Origin: Rhynochetos jubatus
Lineage: Eukaryota; Chordata; Aves; Eurypygiformes; Rhynochetidae
DNA length: 64,000 bases
Assembly: GCA_027574665.1 (NCBI GenBank)
Contig: CM050658.1
Span: 21,960,317 to 22,024,316 of the forward strand
Reading direction: 5' to 3'
Shown: one piece after another, positions 13,679 to 27,000 of the stretch
Numbering within the stretch: the first letter of the stretch is position 1
Layout: every line of letters begins with the position of its first letter
Translations under genes and position numbers: made by a program
The notes under the pieces: model-generated
Seen by the model: only the letters and a program-made list of their open reading frames with translations
Told to the model about the DNA's origin: nothing
Database searches by the model: none

Positions 13679-16600
13679 TATCCATGAGAAAATCCTCTCA
13701 ATTAGGTATATGTGTCACTAGGTACACATTGTCCTCAGTTAAAGCATCGTGTACCGATCTGTTTCAGTCCTGTGAGCTCCAGAGGCTCTAAGACAGTGCA
13801 TAGCAGTTAATCTTGGTGGATTAAGGTATACATGCAGATGTTGTCTTTTTATTGAAGTGCAAAATGTTGCAGAGTGATTATTTAACGGTACATGGCTCTT
13901 TCATAGCAAATTAAGACAAGAAGTGAATTGACTCCATTCTAGCTGAAACACAAAAATAAACATAGTGAAATTAGTCTATTTGGAATTAATTTAAAGCAGC
14001 AAGATTATAGAAATAATTTTAGAGAAATACTCTATATGTGCAAACACATTAGTACTGTCATCTTCAAATATCTTCTTTCTGTAATTTTAAAGTACTGACT
14101 CAAGCCTACCTGACAGTGAACTTGATCCTCTACAAGTTAAGTATGAAAATAGTTGGTTAATCAATACATAATAAAAAAACCCCCCATAGTTAAGGATAAG
14201 ATACAAGTAATTTAGATGGAGGTAACTACAAAGATGTTTATTTATTTTGTTACAGCTGAAGAAGAAAGAAAGTAACAGAGGTAGAGATGCACAAGTTAAA
14301 CCTGTAAAGAATTAAGTAATTGCTTTCGAACCTCCCAGGGGGATAGGGGTTAAGAGATACAGTTTTAAAGGGTTTATGTTGTTGAAAAGTTTATTTATCT
14401 AGTGTCTACAGAGAGAGTGAGCCAACAACAGCAAACCCAAAATGCAAGTTAAAAAGAAAGAAAGAAAACTACTACTGGAAGAGAATATGAAGGCATAACA
14501 AAGCTATTTAAAATTATTACAGTACACCAGCTGGTTTTGCTAATGTTTCTTGATCATTAAAAAAAAAAAACAAATCTAAGTTCTGGTTCCCTTTGTCTTC
14601 TCACTTTGAGTAACTGTAGTATGTGAAGTTTGCTATCCTGTGACTCATTCTTCCCACAAATACTATTTCTTTGAATAGCCCGTGTAAAAACATGCATTTC
14701 ATATTAGTTGTCTCAGTTGGCAGTTGTGTAGAGATTTTGCTTCCTGGGTAAGTGATTTATGTATACTAATCTCTGGATCTGCCTCTGCCACACATGGTGC
14801 ATACCAAACTAGTGGTAATGCTGCGCTCTACTGCTCTACTGCTGTACCTATGATTACTGGTCTGGCATTTTTGAAATAACAGAGTTGACTGGTAGAGTAT
14901 TTCCACGACTGAAACTAGTTTAATCACTTTCTCCACAGGCAAATAGTCCTATATGTAATACGTTCTGTTATCTTGTACATGTTTTCAGGGACAGGGAGTC
15001 ATGAAATTGAGGCTTAATTTTAATTCTTCGTAGAACTAAAAAAGATAATGGACAAAGAAGGGGCAAATGCAAAGTGAGATGTTATTTTCAGCCTCCAAAA
15101 TATGCCTTTTTGCATGAGCTTGACTCACTGTAAGAAATACTACAAAGAGCTGTGGAAGCTAAATGACTGAGGTTCATTCAGATAAAGAAGTAAAGAGCAT
15201 CTGTTGTAGCTTTCATGTGAATGACTGCTGGGAGGTCTGTTTTAACTTTAGCATTCTAGGCAGTCATGGCAGTGCTTTAAAGAACAGCCACGGTTGCAGG
15301 CTTTCTTGCTGCTTTCACAATACTTCACATTTACTCTGACGACACAATGGAACAGGCAAGCTCCTATGAGAGAATTCGATACTGAATTATATATACCCTG
15401 TGAGTTTGTCCAACTGTGCTAGCACACATTTGTGACAGCAGCATGCATGGATATTGATACAGCCATCATCCTCTCCAGCTGTCTTTGGTTCCCCAAAGAG
15501 AGGGGTGGATTAAGTGGGGACAGCCTTTGGACTGAGTCCAAACCGTAAAACACAAGCTCACACTTTTAGATGGGTAATAAAATACTTTAAAACCTGCCAT
15601 CCCTGGGATTATAGGTTTCGTGTTGGTTGGGGCTATTTTTTGATATTTCTGCTTTCTGGATTTAATCTGGAGTTTAGAATTTGGATCAAATTGCTTAATA
15701 CATTTAATATGTGATTTAGTATTGTTTAATGGGCATTTAATATGTAGATTTATGCTTGCAGATTGTATTTTGATTGCTCAACCAAGTAAAATCTTGGTTA
15801 TAGTTGAAAGGTTGATAAAGTTCAAGGAGCAGACAGTGGAAATTATAAAGATGGTTATGGGACATTTGGGAAAAGGAGGTAATACTTGCTTTTAAATATA
15901 TTTTTAGTTAAATTGAGGCATAAAGGTCGCAGAGATGATTTTTCCACTAAGTGAGGTTAAACTCAAGCAAGGTTGGTCATAAAAAAAAATGATTACTTCT
16001 TATAAAGTAGCATGAGTAATATCCTTATCAGTAATAGCTAGTGGAGGTTGCTACATGAGTTTTCAGGACAATACTAGTAAAAGGTTAGTGTATTTGGAAA
16101 GCTGCTAGGATTTATGGGAGAGGAAAATCTTGTTTTCATAAAGAAATTTCTACACTGAAGAAGGAATACTGTGATCATTGGGCCTTTTGCTTTCAAAGGA
16201 AAACGGTGTTCACCAGCTCTAGCATAAACTCTGCAATCCATTCTGACTGTAAAGTGGGATTGTTCTTTACCTTCTTCTGTTTAAAAGCAAAAGGGAAGAA
16301 CTTGTGGCAGAGAAAATTGCTTCTAAAATAGACTGTCTATTTGGAAACATCATTTTAATGTGAAGGTATGACGTAAGAGTAAAGCAGTAACCTGGAAGCT
16401 GTAATGTTTGATTCTGGTTTCAAAAACAACCTCACAGTCTTTATTGTATTTTTCAAAGCACTGGAGCGGGGGGGCAGGGCTGTGATTAGCATATCTGTTT
16501 CAGGAAGAGTATCGAGAGAACTCTAATTTTGTATTTAAATATGGGATCTGATTAATACTTGAGGCATGCAAGAGAGCTATAACATTAAGACTGCTGTTAC

Positions 16601-19600
16601 TATAGTGAGATGCTATTACAGACATCACAGGACTTGTTATACAAGGAAACATGATTACTTTGGATTAAAGAAGTTGCCAAAGGCTTGAAGGATTTATAGG
16701 TGCTGCTGCTTTGAGTTATATATAACTTCATTATTTTGTGGAAAACATTTAGATCTAGAATTAATGAATCACAATGAATGCTGATGAAATGAATCAGCAG
16801 GTTTGACAGCTTTTAACTACCGCTGAGCGAATGATGAATTTTATTGTATTCCTTAAGTCTCAAAATTGCTAGATAATTGACAGAAAGTAATAAATTGAGC
16901 ATTTGCAGAGAGAAATGAAACTAATATTCTTTATAACTGGTGTGACATGCATCAGAATGGACATGATCAAGACATCAATTTAAGCATGTTTCTTATAGGA
17001 CTTATTGTCCCTGTGCATGTGAGAGAGGAAATGGTCTCTCAGGTTTGTGGAGGAGTTGTCTATGGTCTAGATCTTGGGCACAAGAAATGGTAAGAGAAAT
17101 CAGTATTTGCACTCTCCTTCCTTTGTAAGGAGAAAGGACAAGGAGGAGTGAGGGCAGTGCCAATGCACTGGTTGTGTGTGTTGGAGCAAGACAAGAGTCC
17201 CGTCAGAAATCTAAGCTGTGCTCTCCTGGGGTTGGTGACTGTTGTAGTTTGGAAGGGGTCTGGAGCTTGTTAAAATACTAGGTAGGCTGGGAAAGTTAGT
17301 TTTATATGTTCTGAGTTCAAGACAGGCATAGAGGAGCTAAGAGCAGAGATTGCAAGCCTGAGGCAAAGAGGAAGTGGGAAAATGTGGCTTTGGAATCAAA
17401 GGACTTAAATTTAGCTTCTTTCTGTGGCATCTCCAAAATTTAGTCACGGTTAGTGTTATTAGAAGGAACAATAAAATATAAGTTTGTAACAGCACTGTGG
17501 TGTGCTGGTCTGCTGCAAGGTCTCTTTTTAATGTGAATTAAGAGTTCGGTGAATGCATATCACGTCAGTTTGATCATTCCATTAATCTCAGCTGTATAAG
17601 ATTGGCTGCATTTCAACATTGCTTCATTAACCCCGCTCAGAGACTAGTGTGACATCCAGTAACTTTTTCTAGACAGCTGCATTCCATTCCATTATATGAA
17701 GTCTACAGTACTGCAAAAATGCTTCTAAATGTTTCTTATTTTAACAGCTGGTTAATTACAAATTATTTATTGGGCTGTTAGAGTTAACTGAGCAGTCATC
17801 ATTTGCTCTTGTTACCGTGATGTGGAATGAACGTTATGTGTATTAATGTGTTTGTGAATCTGAACAAGAAATGAGCAATAACTAATGATGAAAGGCTCTT
17901 AAGTTTTGAAATAGTCTTACAACATTTGTTTCTTACAAGCAATTCTATTAAAAGAAAATATTTAATGGCAGAAATTGTTCTTGAGTTTCATTTGACTCTC
18001 CCTCTGTAATGTGACTTGGGAATTTAGTTATGTAAAAATACGACTAAGTCCCTTTTGCCTTTGAGGTATAGACCTGGATGCAATCCAGTATAAGATTGAA
18101 TTTCAGTAAATTGAAAAAGTTCTTTCCCAGTCTCTTTAACTTTGAATTTGGGACAAAACTACATCAAAAGCTGGAATAGGTTCTTCATCTGACTATTCCA
18201 TGATCAGGTGGGGTTTTTTTTTTCCTCTTCAAATAGTGTCCGATTACTAAATTAAGCTCTCAGCATTAATAAATCATTCCTCTGCAGAATAAAAACTGTA
18301 ATTTTTCATATATGATGTACTTTGTGCCTTTTGAAGTATTGCTTTTAAGGCTGTGGAGCGAATCCCTGGGTAGATACAGCAAAGAGGGAGAGTAAAAAAG
18401 AATCCAGGTGCAGATTGTGTAGTTTCTTAGGGTGACATGCTAACATATGCCAGATTATTTGAAAGTGATGTATTAACTCCTGTTAACAGTATGCTATTTG
18501 AGTGATTTTTTTAATGTAATGAAAACCCACCTGACTAGCCCAAACACTTTACGCTGGAAATTCACATGCCTTACGTTTGGAGGATAAAGGAGTGTCTGCA
18601 GAGCCAACTGTGTGGAAAGTGTTTTCTGGTCTGAAGCGTTGCATGCTGACTTGCAAAACCTGTGTTGCAAATTACATTGGAATACATTAACTTTTCAGTT
18701 CTTTCTCCATGCTATACAGGGCATCACAGAATCAGAATCTTAAATGGCTTACAGTCCATTCTGTCTGTATGTCCTTAGCGATGGAGGAGAAAAGGGAAGA
18801 ATGGAAATTATCTCCTACAATTATTATATGTTAATAGCAATTAGGAAAAATCTGTTAGTCCACTAAAACCAACAGCTGGAATTTATCTTGTCTTGCAAGC
18901 TTTCAGCTGATTTTTCTCACTGTATCCCCCCCAAGCTATTTTTAAAACTGTTTGGATGAACACAGCAATTCCTCTCTCCCTTGAGCTTGTATCGACATAG
19001 TCACAGATGTTACTATGCAAGCCACTATTACTATTTTTTCTCTTAAATATTTTCCTGGTTTCCCTTTTGCTGTAACGATTTTTTCATTGTTGGGAGATGG
19101 AAGTATTTCATTCAATGGCCACAAATGGTTTCTTTTAGATATTCAGAATGTCTCATCCTTTTGTTGTGTTTTTCCAGTTCAGTATAAGATGCTCCAGTCC
19201 CATTCCACTGTAGGATAAATAACCTTCTGTTTCCATTATTTTTAATTTTCTTCAGTATTGCTTTAGTTTTCCAAGACGTATCATCACTGTCGTTTTAGCC
19301 ATGAAATTCTGCCGTCTCATTCACTTCCTTCAATCTGATCCGTATTTTACTTTGTGTAACTGTATTTTTCTTTCAAGTCCTGTCAGCCTTAATTTCTCCA
19401 GTTCACGCCTGTAGGCATTAGCTTCCAATGTCTACTGTCTATCATCTGTGTGTTGTATTTTAAGTCTGCATCTGCATGATGTGAAACAAAAATGTTAAAA
19501 CTTTTCCACTTCCAGATTTACGAAGTTACTTTATGGCATTTAATGGCAAACTCTCGGAATAAACAGTTCTAGATTCCTGTTACATTTGTATTGTTTTGTT

Positions 19601-19916
19601 AGAACAGTATTAATAAGTCACACAGGAATGCTTCTAAACAATTTAGTTTTCAGTAATGCATTTCATTTTCTATCAGAATCCCATACAAAGAAATTGTTCA
19701 CAAATGGATCTTTCTTGCACTTTTCCTGAGCAGATTGTCATGTTAAAAAAGAAACATCAGAATTTTTCTTCCATCTTTTTTTTCTTTCACAATAATCTGG
19801 GTAAATACGTAATGTGGCATTTATTCTCTTCATGCTTGCAGATGCTTTCATTTTCAACAACTACTTGACAAGTTAAATTAATTACATTAGCAGTTACCGT
19901 GAAGGTGTTAACTGGT

Positions 19917-19961
19917 TTATATTTAAATTTATTTTTGTTTATATTTAAATATTTAAATTTG
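19917..19961. repeat. AT-rich palindromic direct repeat
   Basis: TTTATATTTAAAT occurs twice about 20 bases apart, and the second copy runs into ATATTTAAATTTG. The block is made almost wholly of self-complementary ATTTAAAT units. Confidence 0.6.
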
Positions 19962-22136
19962 TTCCTTGCAAGGATTTGTACTTAAGATTAGGATCAAGTG
20001 CTGCATTGGATTTTAATTTGTTTTCTTCAGTTACTCTGTGTTTGAGATGGCATGTGTCCTGTTTTCTGGACTGACAGCACAATTGCCTTGCCTCAGAGTT
20101 TATCCTTTTTTACCTGTAAAGTCAGTTTAATAATCTGGTTGATTACCCATTCTTCTTGTACCAGCATGTATCTTCCAATAGGTGTATTCCCGTTGAGCAA
20201 TGAGAAATTGTCAGTACCTGTTTTTCTTGACTGTTAAGTATCAGGTGTAATTTAACAGTCATTTTGGGGAAATACTCTTTCAGCCCGTTGCCCCTGTCAG
20301 CAGCCTTCCTACCTGTGGGACACTTTGTGCCTAGAGTAGCATTTTAATACGCGTCTGGTGCCAAGTCCTGTTACTCCCAAGATTTGAGCATTAATCATCC
20401 AAAGTTACATTTTAAACACATTTATATAGAAAAGGCTTGCTTTCTCATTTTCCTTCTCTTCTTCCTCCCTGAGACTAGTATTTGATCTAATGTAATTTCA
20501 TGGATTCCTGAGGAAAATTAAGGCTATACACATAAGGATACTTATTGCCTTAGGTGCAGATCAACCTGTCTCTTTTTTAAATGTTACATATGTATTCTCA
20601 AAAATAGATGTCTGCCCTCGCTAGTAGTGAGTTCAGGCAGGAGTCACTCCATCTGTTTCTGGCCCATGCATTTTCTGTCAAGAATCTGTATTAGGGCTTT
20701 TTGATGGATTTTTTTTTTTTTTAATATTTTGTGTGTGTCTCCTGAACACTGCTGTTATTTCACCAGAATTCTATGAAAAGAATGGGGTATGTGAAAAAGC
20801 TGAACTAAGTCTGTCGTATTGCTGTTACGGAGTTTTTTGTATTAAAGCTGTTGTTGGCCTCTTAGGTCGCATGTTTTGTTCTTTTGTTGCAGGCCAGAGC
20901 ACGTTGACATTACTAACAATTCCCACATAGGTTTTCGCCCCCACACACACACAAAGGAGAAGGAGCCCCTTCTCATACTGACGACTGCTCATATGTTCAA
21001 CTCCGCTCTCTCCCTGTCTTTATACACTGTACAGAATAGCCAAGTACGTGAAATACCGGAGAGGCATTTGTCATTGTTGTTCGGACCATTCACTTAAGCA
21101 CATTTTAAGTCTAATTTTTATCTCTGGCAATTGAGTGTCTCTTCACAGAAGAATACTGGAAGTTCTTGGAATTACAAAGATATCAAGTCGCTAGCCAAAT
21201 TTTCCCTGGCTAAGCGGTGACAAAAGCTGCCAGTTGATCTGAGTTTTATGTGGTGTTTTTTCTGATGAGAACTACTGTTTGCTCTGAGATCATCAAAACT
21301 AATTTCAACTAGGATTCAACATTAGATTTCAATTGTTGTGTCCAGAGTTAGAATGTGAATGCTCAGCTATGGAACGCTGATCAGATCATAGCTGAAGTTG
21401 TTCATCTTGAAATTTTGCAATTAAATCAAATTAAATCCCAGCATATTAGTAATTTTAGCAGAATGTTCTTACCCGAAATGGAAATCAGATGTTCTTCATA
21501 GAAATAAGGAAGTCTAGACAATGGGTATTGTATTTAGGTTGCAAGACTTGTCCTTTTTTTTCCTTTTTAATTTTCATTGTTTACATTGTAGGCAAGTCTT
21601 TGCTCATTTTAAGGAACAAAACTATTAGTTTAAAAACATTTTTAAAAATCTGTATCCAAAAATATTTCTCTTGAGCTGTATAAAAATCAGGTCCTCTGGA
21701 AATTCATTGCTCTCATGAATAGACTCCTGGTGAGTGTGGAATTTTTACGACTGCCTTAAAAACAATTGCAAACATTCCACAAATAAATAATACATTGATT
21801 TGGGGGGACATTTTTATGAGTATTTTATAATAATTTGTTCTCCAATGTTTATTTCAGTATGGTATTTTGTAGTTTTTAACTTAATTATACTAAGAATTCT
21901 CTTGTAGCAGCAGAAAGAGTAGAGCTTTGGAGCATGAATCAGTGCTGTTCAATTAGCAAGTGTGGATCCAGGACCAAGTATGATATTTGATTGAGTTCCT
22001 AGGGTTCTGGAAGAAGAGCCAGGATAGCTCAGTTACATAGGCCAGCTGCTGTCTTTCGACTTCTTTTTGCATTTTGCGATTATTTTGACAATTTTGATCT
22101 TTTTTCCTTAACTAGTTTTTCCTTCTGTATGTTTCA

Positions 22137-23794
22137 TTAATACATTTCACATGTGATTTGTTTTGGTTTTCTTGCTTCTTTCAGGGCTGTTTTTGTTGAA
22201 CCATAATAATAGTTTGGTTGGTGCTGACTTTTCCTTCCCTGCGTGTAAACTATTGCAAGTGCCAGTTCATCTTGTACTGGCCCAGTAAACCAGTGCATCA
22301 TTAGTGTGACAGCAGCAGCTCTTGGTACTGCACAAACCCTACCATTGCTGATACTGCAGAAGAGTGCTGTTTGAAAAATTGGGGGCAGGGGGGAATTAAC
22401 ATCACTGGATTGCTCATTGCCCCAAGGGGATAGCAGTTGCATGCCCATAAAAGCTCTCATTGTTGCTTTTGGACAAGTTTTACTTTCTACTGCTCAATCT
22501 GCAAATAATCCAGGAGATCCTGTTATCACCAGAGGTACAACTTTTAATTCAGGTCATGTTCAATTGCTGCAGTCTGCTGTCAATAATATTTTGTTAACCC
22601 TGGGTGAACTGACAGGATAAATTATAACATTTAGAAATGGAAAAATGTTATACAGCCAGTATGAACCTGTTGCCTGGGGTTTCAGACAGATGTTTCATCC
22701 TTAGTTTCCACTCTTCTGTCGAACCTGTATATATCACTTACGTTCTCAGCAAGGTTTTCTCAGTCCTAATCTGTTAGGTACCATTGAGAACTACAGCAAT
22801 GTTGCAGGTCTGTACCGCCCTGGGCATGCAAGTAGACCTTGTTCTGTGGTTGGAGCAGGAGGAGCTTCACAGGGGTAACTAAGACCACCTTCCGTGTCTG
22901 CATGTGAATAGCAGAAGTATAAAGCATGAATATGGGCATCAGTAGAGAGACATAGACTGACCAGATTTTGCAGGTTCTTTTTCATCGAAGGGAGCCTGGC
23001 AGACCTTATGCTGTCAGAAAACTAGAAAATGAAAAAACACAAATCAAAGATGCAGTGATCTCCTTCCAACTAAAGCTGTCTTCAGCAAGAGCAAAAAGAC
23101 TTTGTCAAAAAGCAGATCACTTGGTTCTCCAAAACAACACAGGGATAGCATCGGAATACAGAAATGACAGAGATGTTCCTGGGGCTAAGGAAGGGACCAA
23201 GATCCTGGGAAGCACCACTGCTCTTTAGACACTGGGACTGGCCCGCTGCCTGTTACAGAGATCCTCACAAGGGTTCCTTATTTTCTTGTCTGAATCAGTA
23301 TTCTTAACTCGTAACTGTGACAGAGTGATTCCTATCGTGGTTCAGCACAGGCTTGGCCTCAGCAGAAAGATCAAAGAAATGGGTGTAAGCGCCAGAATAA
23401 GAGTCAGTAGGTGTACAACATGGGTTCTTGTTCAGGTGTTTTTAGGAGGATGAAATGTTGGTGATTTTGTGTAAGTTCAGGCTTGACTGGACTCTGATTT
23501 CTAATTCATTAATATTACAGAGGTTTTATTTCATTAACATAAAAACCCTTTGAAATAGATAAGAATTTTTATCATAGGGGGTCTGAGAAATCATCTTCCA
23601 TGTGTACTTCTCCACTCTGATGTTTGTATAAAACTCACAGAAGCAGAAAAAGGGTCATTATAACCCAAAATCTTACTGCTATATTGCTCTATGAAAAAGT
23701 GATATTTTTACTTTTTTAGCTATTGAAGAATAATTTTAGGTTTAGGGATTTAGAAATACTCAACAATTTACTGGCTACAAATGCCCTTGATATG
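22137..23794. other. Non-coding sequence with weak protein-like patches
   Basis: Two short plus-strand frames are less random-looking than their neighbours: about 22277-22374 (ending LPLLILQKSAV, then stop) and 22417-22620 (containing VAFGQVLLSTAQSANNPGDP, then stop). They are in the same region but separated by a stop, with no splice sites that join them. I do not recognise a family. They may be an old retrocopy or chance. Confidence 0.3.
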
Positions 23795-24005
23795 CGATGA
23801 GACTATTCCGACTCATCGAGTGTCATGCTGTCGGGAGCCGTACAGTGAGCGGCCTGTTCCCACACATCCAGTGACACGTCCGTAATGATGAACAGTCCCT
23901 TCATGCTGGGGCTTACGCAAAAGTGGACATCTCACATCCTCTCTGCTGACTGGGAGGTGAGTCGGGGAAAGCGACTGTTCCTAAGTAGCGTCGTCAGCAG
24001 TTCCA
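23795..24005. other. CpG-rich islet within the intron
   Basis: At least 13 CpG dinucleotides fall in about 200 bases, against only a few per kilobase nearby. A perfect donor-like GAG|GTGAGT lies at 23953-23961. This could be an intragenic promoter with a first exon, or a fairly young insertion of unknown type. No long frame supports a protein. Confidence 0.45.
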
Positions 24006-27000
24006 TGGGAATTAAAGGAGAGGAGAGCAAATTGAAACTTGGGTGCCATCTATATTATTAATACAATGCGGAAACTAAGGACCTTTTCAAGTTTCTCTTG
24101 TCGCAGCTGTAGTTTACTCTGCTGTATCTTAAAACTGTGTGTATACTAATCTGAAATAATTCGTAATTAATTTTGCAAAGCCATTTAAAATTTCATTATG
24201 TAACTGTCCAAGTATTTTCCCAAATAAATGCCGGCAAGTAGATTTCTTGCTGCTAAACCGTTCCGTGGGTAAGTGGATTATCACAGAGAAAGCAACACCT
24301 TCATATTGTATTTTCCTCAAAGTTCTTCACAATACAGAATGGATGTGCAACCTCTCTTTGAAATAATTAGCAGTGGTTTACTGGGGGAATTTTGGTGCTT
24401 TCATGTTGCACTAACGTTTGATCAAAATTTCCCTGCACTGCCTTGTTTAATTCTGGCCATCTGGATTAAAAGGTTCTCTTAATCTTAAATACAGATTGGA
24501 ACTCCTTCTTTTTGAGTGCACTGCCATAAAATTCTGGCATGTTTCCAGCTTTCTTCATTAAAGCTCTCTTTATTATGGTTTTTCGGCCATTAAATGATTG
24601 TTTTGCACAATGGGTACTTGATTATAATTTGGTGAAACTGGGAATCAGTTACAACAGTAATCCAGTTCTGTAATTAAAAGAGAGCATGTTAATACCTGCT
24701 AGGATCTTCTGAGAGCCACTAAGGGTGAGGAAAAAACAGAGTTGAAAGGCAACAAATTCTGCTAATAAGACGTTTAAGTGTTCTAATCTGACGGTATTTT
24801 GTGCTGTGGAAGTGTGACTTTCTGTATGATAACTGTGTTTGAACCAATATTTGTGGCTGTGACAGGGATAAAAGGACAGTTTCATTTGTTGTAAATCTCA
24901 CATCCTTTATTTTTGTTTTGGGTTTAGGAAGGAATGTGCATTTCTAGCAGAAAAGGAGCAATCAGGGATCCTTGAACCCAGTCCAAGTTTTCTTTCTGCT
25001 CTTGTATGGTTTTTGTCAGGGAGTTCAATCTCACTTTCATTGTTTTTCCACCTGTAAAGTTTTGAAAAATTGTGAGAAAATTACTGGCTTTAAAATGATG
25101 TTAAAAGTGACTATTTCATAGGTCTGTGCGTCATTTCTTTTGTATTTTGGCTGTTGTGGAGTTGAAAGAAATGTAAACTTGTCTTAGCTGCATAGTTGAA
25201 CTCTTACAGAGAAGGAATGACATGAAATAGCTGATGGTATATTTTAGTCTGATTTTTAGCAGTACTTTACTGATAATCTAAAGTATATAGATGATATATA
25301 TATAATCAGCTTCAGAAAATATTTCTTTAGAACAGTGAGATTATGTAGTAGCTTTACAATACTTTTTTCCCTAACTGGTTTCAACCCTGTCTCCTAACAC
25401 CCCAACTTCGAGATTCCTTTTAGAAAATCTGCATCTAGAAAACTTTTCTGGAACTGAATCTGTAGAATTAGGTGAAACGAAACTGTTTAATGAAATAATT
25501 TTAAAATTTTACAAGCATGCATTTGGCTGAAAACAATTTTCTACCATGGCTGAGAACTAAAGAGATGCAAAAACTGTATGTGCCACAAATTCCTGTCCTG
25601 AAATTACCTATTATCCTGCAGTGACTACAGTATGGGAGAACTTTTCTTTTCAACATACTCTTTCTCTTGATTAAGGAAATTAAGGAAACACAATGTTCCT
25701 TAGTGACTGAAATAGATTATGTTGTAGGCTATGGACTAAGTAAAATGGAATAAAAATTAATGAAAATTGCAGAATTCTAAGTTTTCTTTCCACAAAATGT
25801 AATTGGAATTGTTGATGGTGTAATCAGATTTTAGCCTTGCTGAGTATGTGAGGAATATGGACTTGAATCAAACCAGTATTTCATAATTTTTTGTCTTTAC
25901 TCACTGTAGTGAACCCTGGTGTTCAATGCAATTGAAACGTGTAAGTCTTTTGAGGATAATTTAAGTAACTTGGAAATTCAGACTTACCTGAAAAATCCTT
26001 TCTCCTTTCATATGGATCTTTTCTTTTCCTTTTTAAGAGTTGGGTTTTTTTTAAGAAGTTCGTTGATTTTGGAAAAAGGAAAAGGTGTTTCTTGTGAATC
26101 TAATCTTCTCAATGGCAAGCCCTTGCCCTTCTTTTGCCAATAGTTTATTTCGTATGTATTCAGTCCAGTTTTCACATATGTAAAATAACAGTTTGGCAAG
26201 TTGTAAACAAAATATATACTTATACTTTTTAAAGTGAAAAACTTTATTTTATGAAATAATCCTTTCATTGAAATGAATAATTAAAGCTAAAATAAATAAG
26301 ATCTTATAAGAGATTGCAGGGTAATTATGTAACTTTTAAGAAACAAGGGTTCATGGTAATGAAGTATATTCATTTTACTAGGTTTTTCTTGGAAAAGTAC
26401 AGTGTCATGTGATGATACACCACAGTGTGTGAGAGTAGCTTGCTAGTACAAAATCCAAACATCACAAAGTAATTTCCAAAGACCAGATGTTTATCGGTTC
26501 CCTCTTATGGAAGAGAGCAGAAAGGTTCTTATTTAAAGTTTGTCGGCTGGAGCTCCAATGTAACTTCCCAGAAGGCTTCATACAGAGCGACTGAGCACTC
26601 GTGGATGACCCATAAAGGATCTACTTTTGAAGGAAGAAATTTGCATGTAGGACTACATGGGTAATGCTCTGGCTATTGACTGTTACAACTGTGAGAAAAA
26701 CTACCCGGAGGCATTTCTCTTTCAGTAAATATTTGGCATGGCTTTGGTTCACTATGGCCCATGCAAGGCTGCTTTAACTCTTGGAAACTGAGCATTAGTG
26801 CTCTGCTATTTAGACTGAGGGTGACAAGGCTTCCTCTCTCCTCTTCCCGAACCCTCTTCACGTAGCAGGATTTTTAAGAGGTATTAGAGGTAGAGGGAGT
26901 GTCCTGTTGTTTAAGGCAATAGTTACAATGCACAGTAAAGACATATGATTTAAATTTTTTCCAAGAAGAGTGTAGCAAGAGGGAGTGGGTGGCAGTGCTT

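Larger units (their letters stand above)
13263..22136. other. Non-coding intronic sequence with local structural features
   Basis: Almost 9 kb is AT-rich with no supportable exon. Noted inside it are the nested inverted repeat at 13621-13678, a short GAAA repeat near 14456-14466, an A run at 14559-14570, a palindromic AT block at 19917-19961, and homeodomain- and E-box-rich stretches near 16760-16880 and 17740-17765 that could be conserved elements. Confidence 0.55.
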
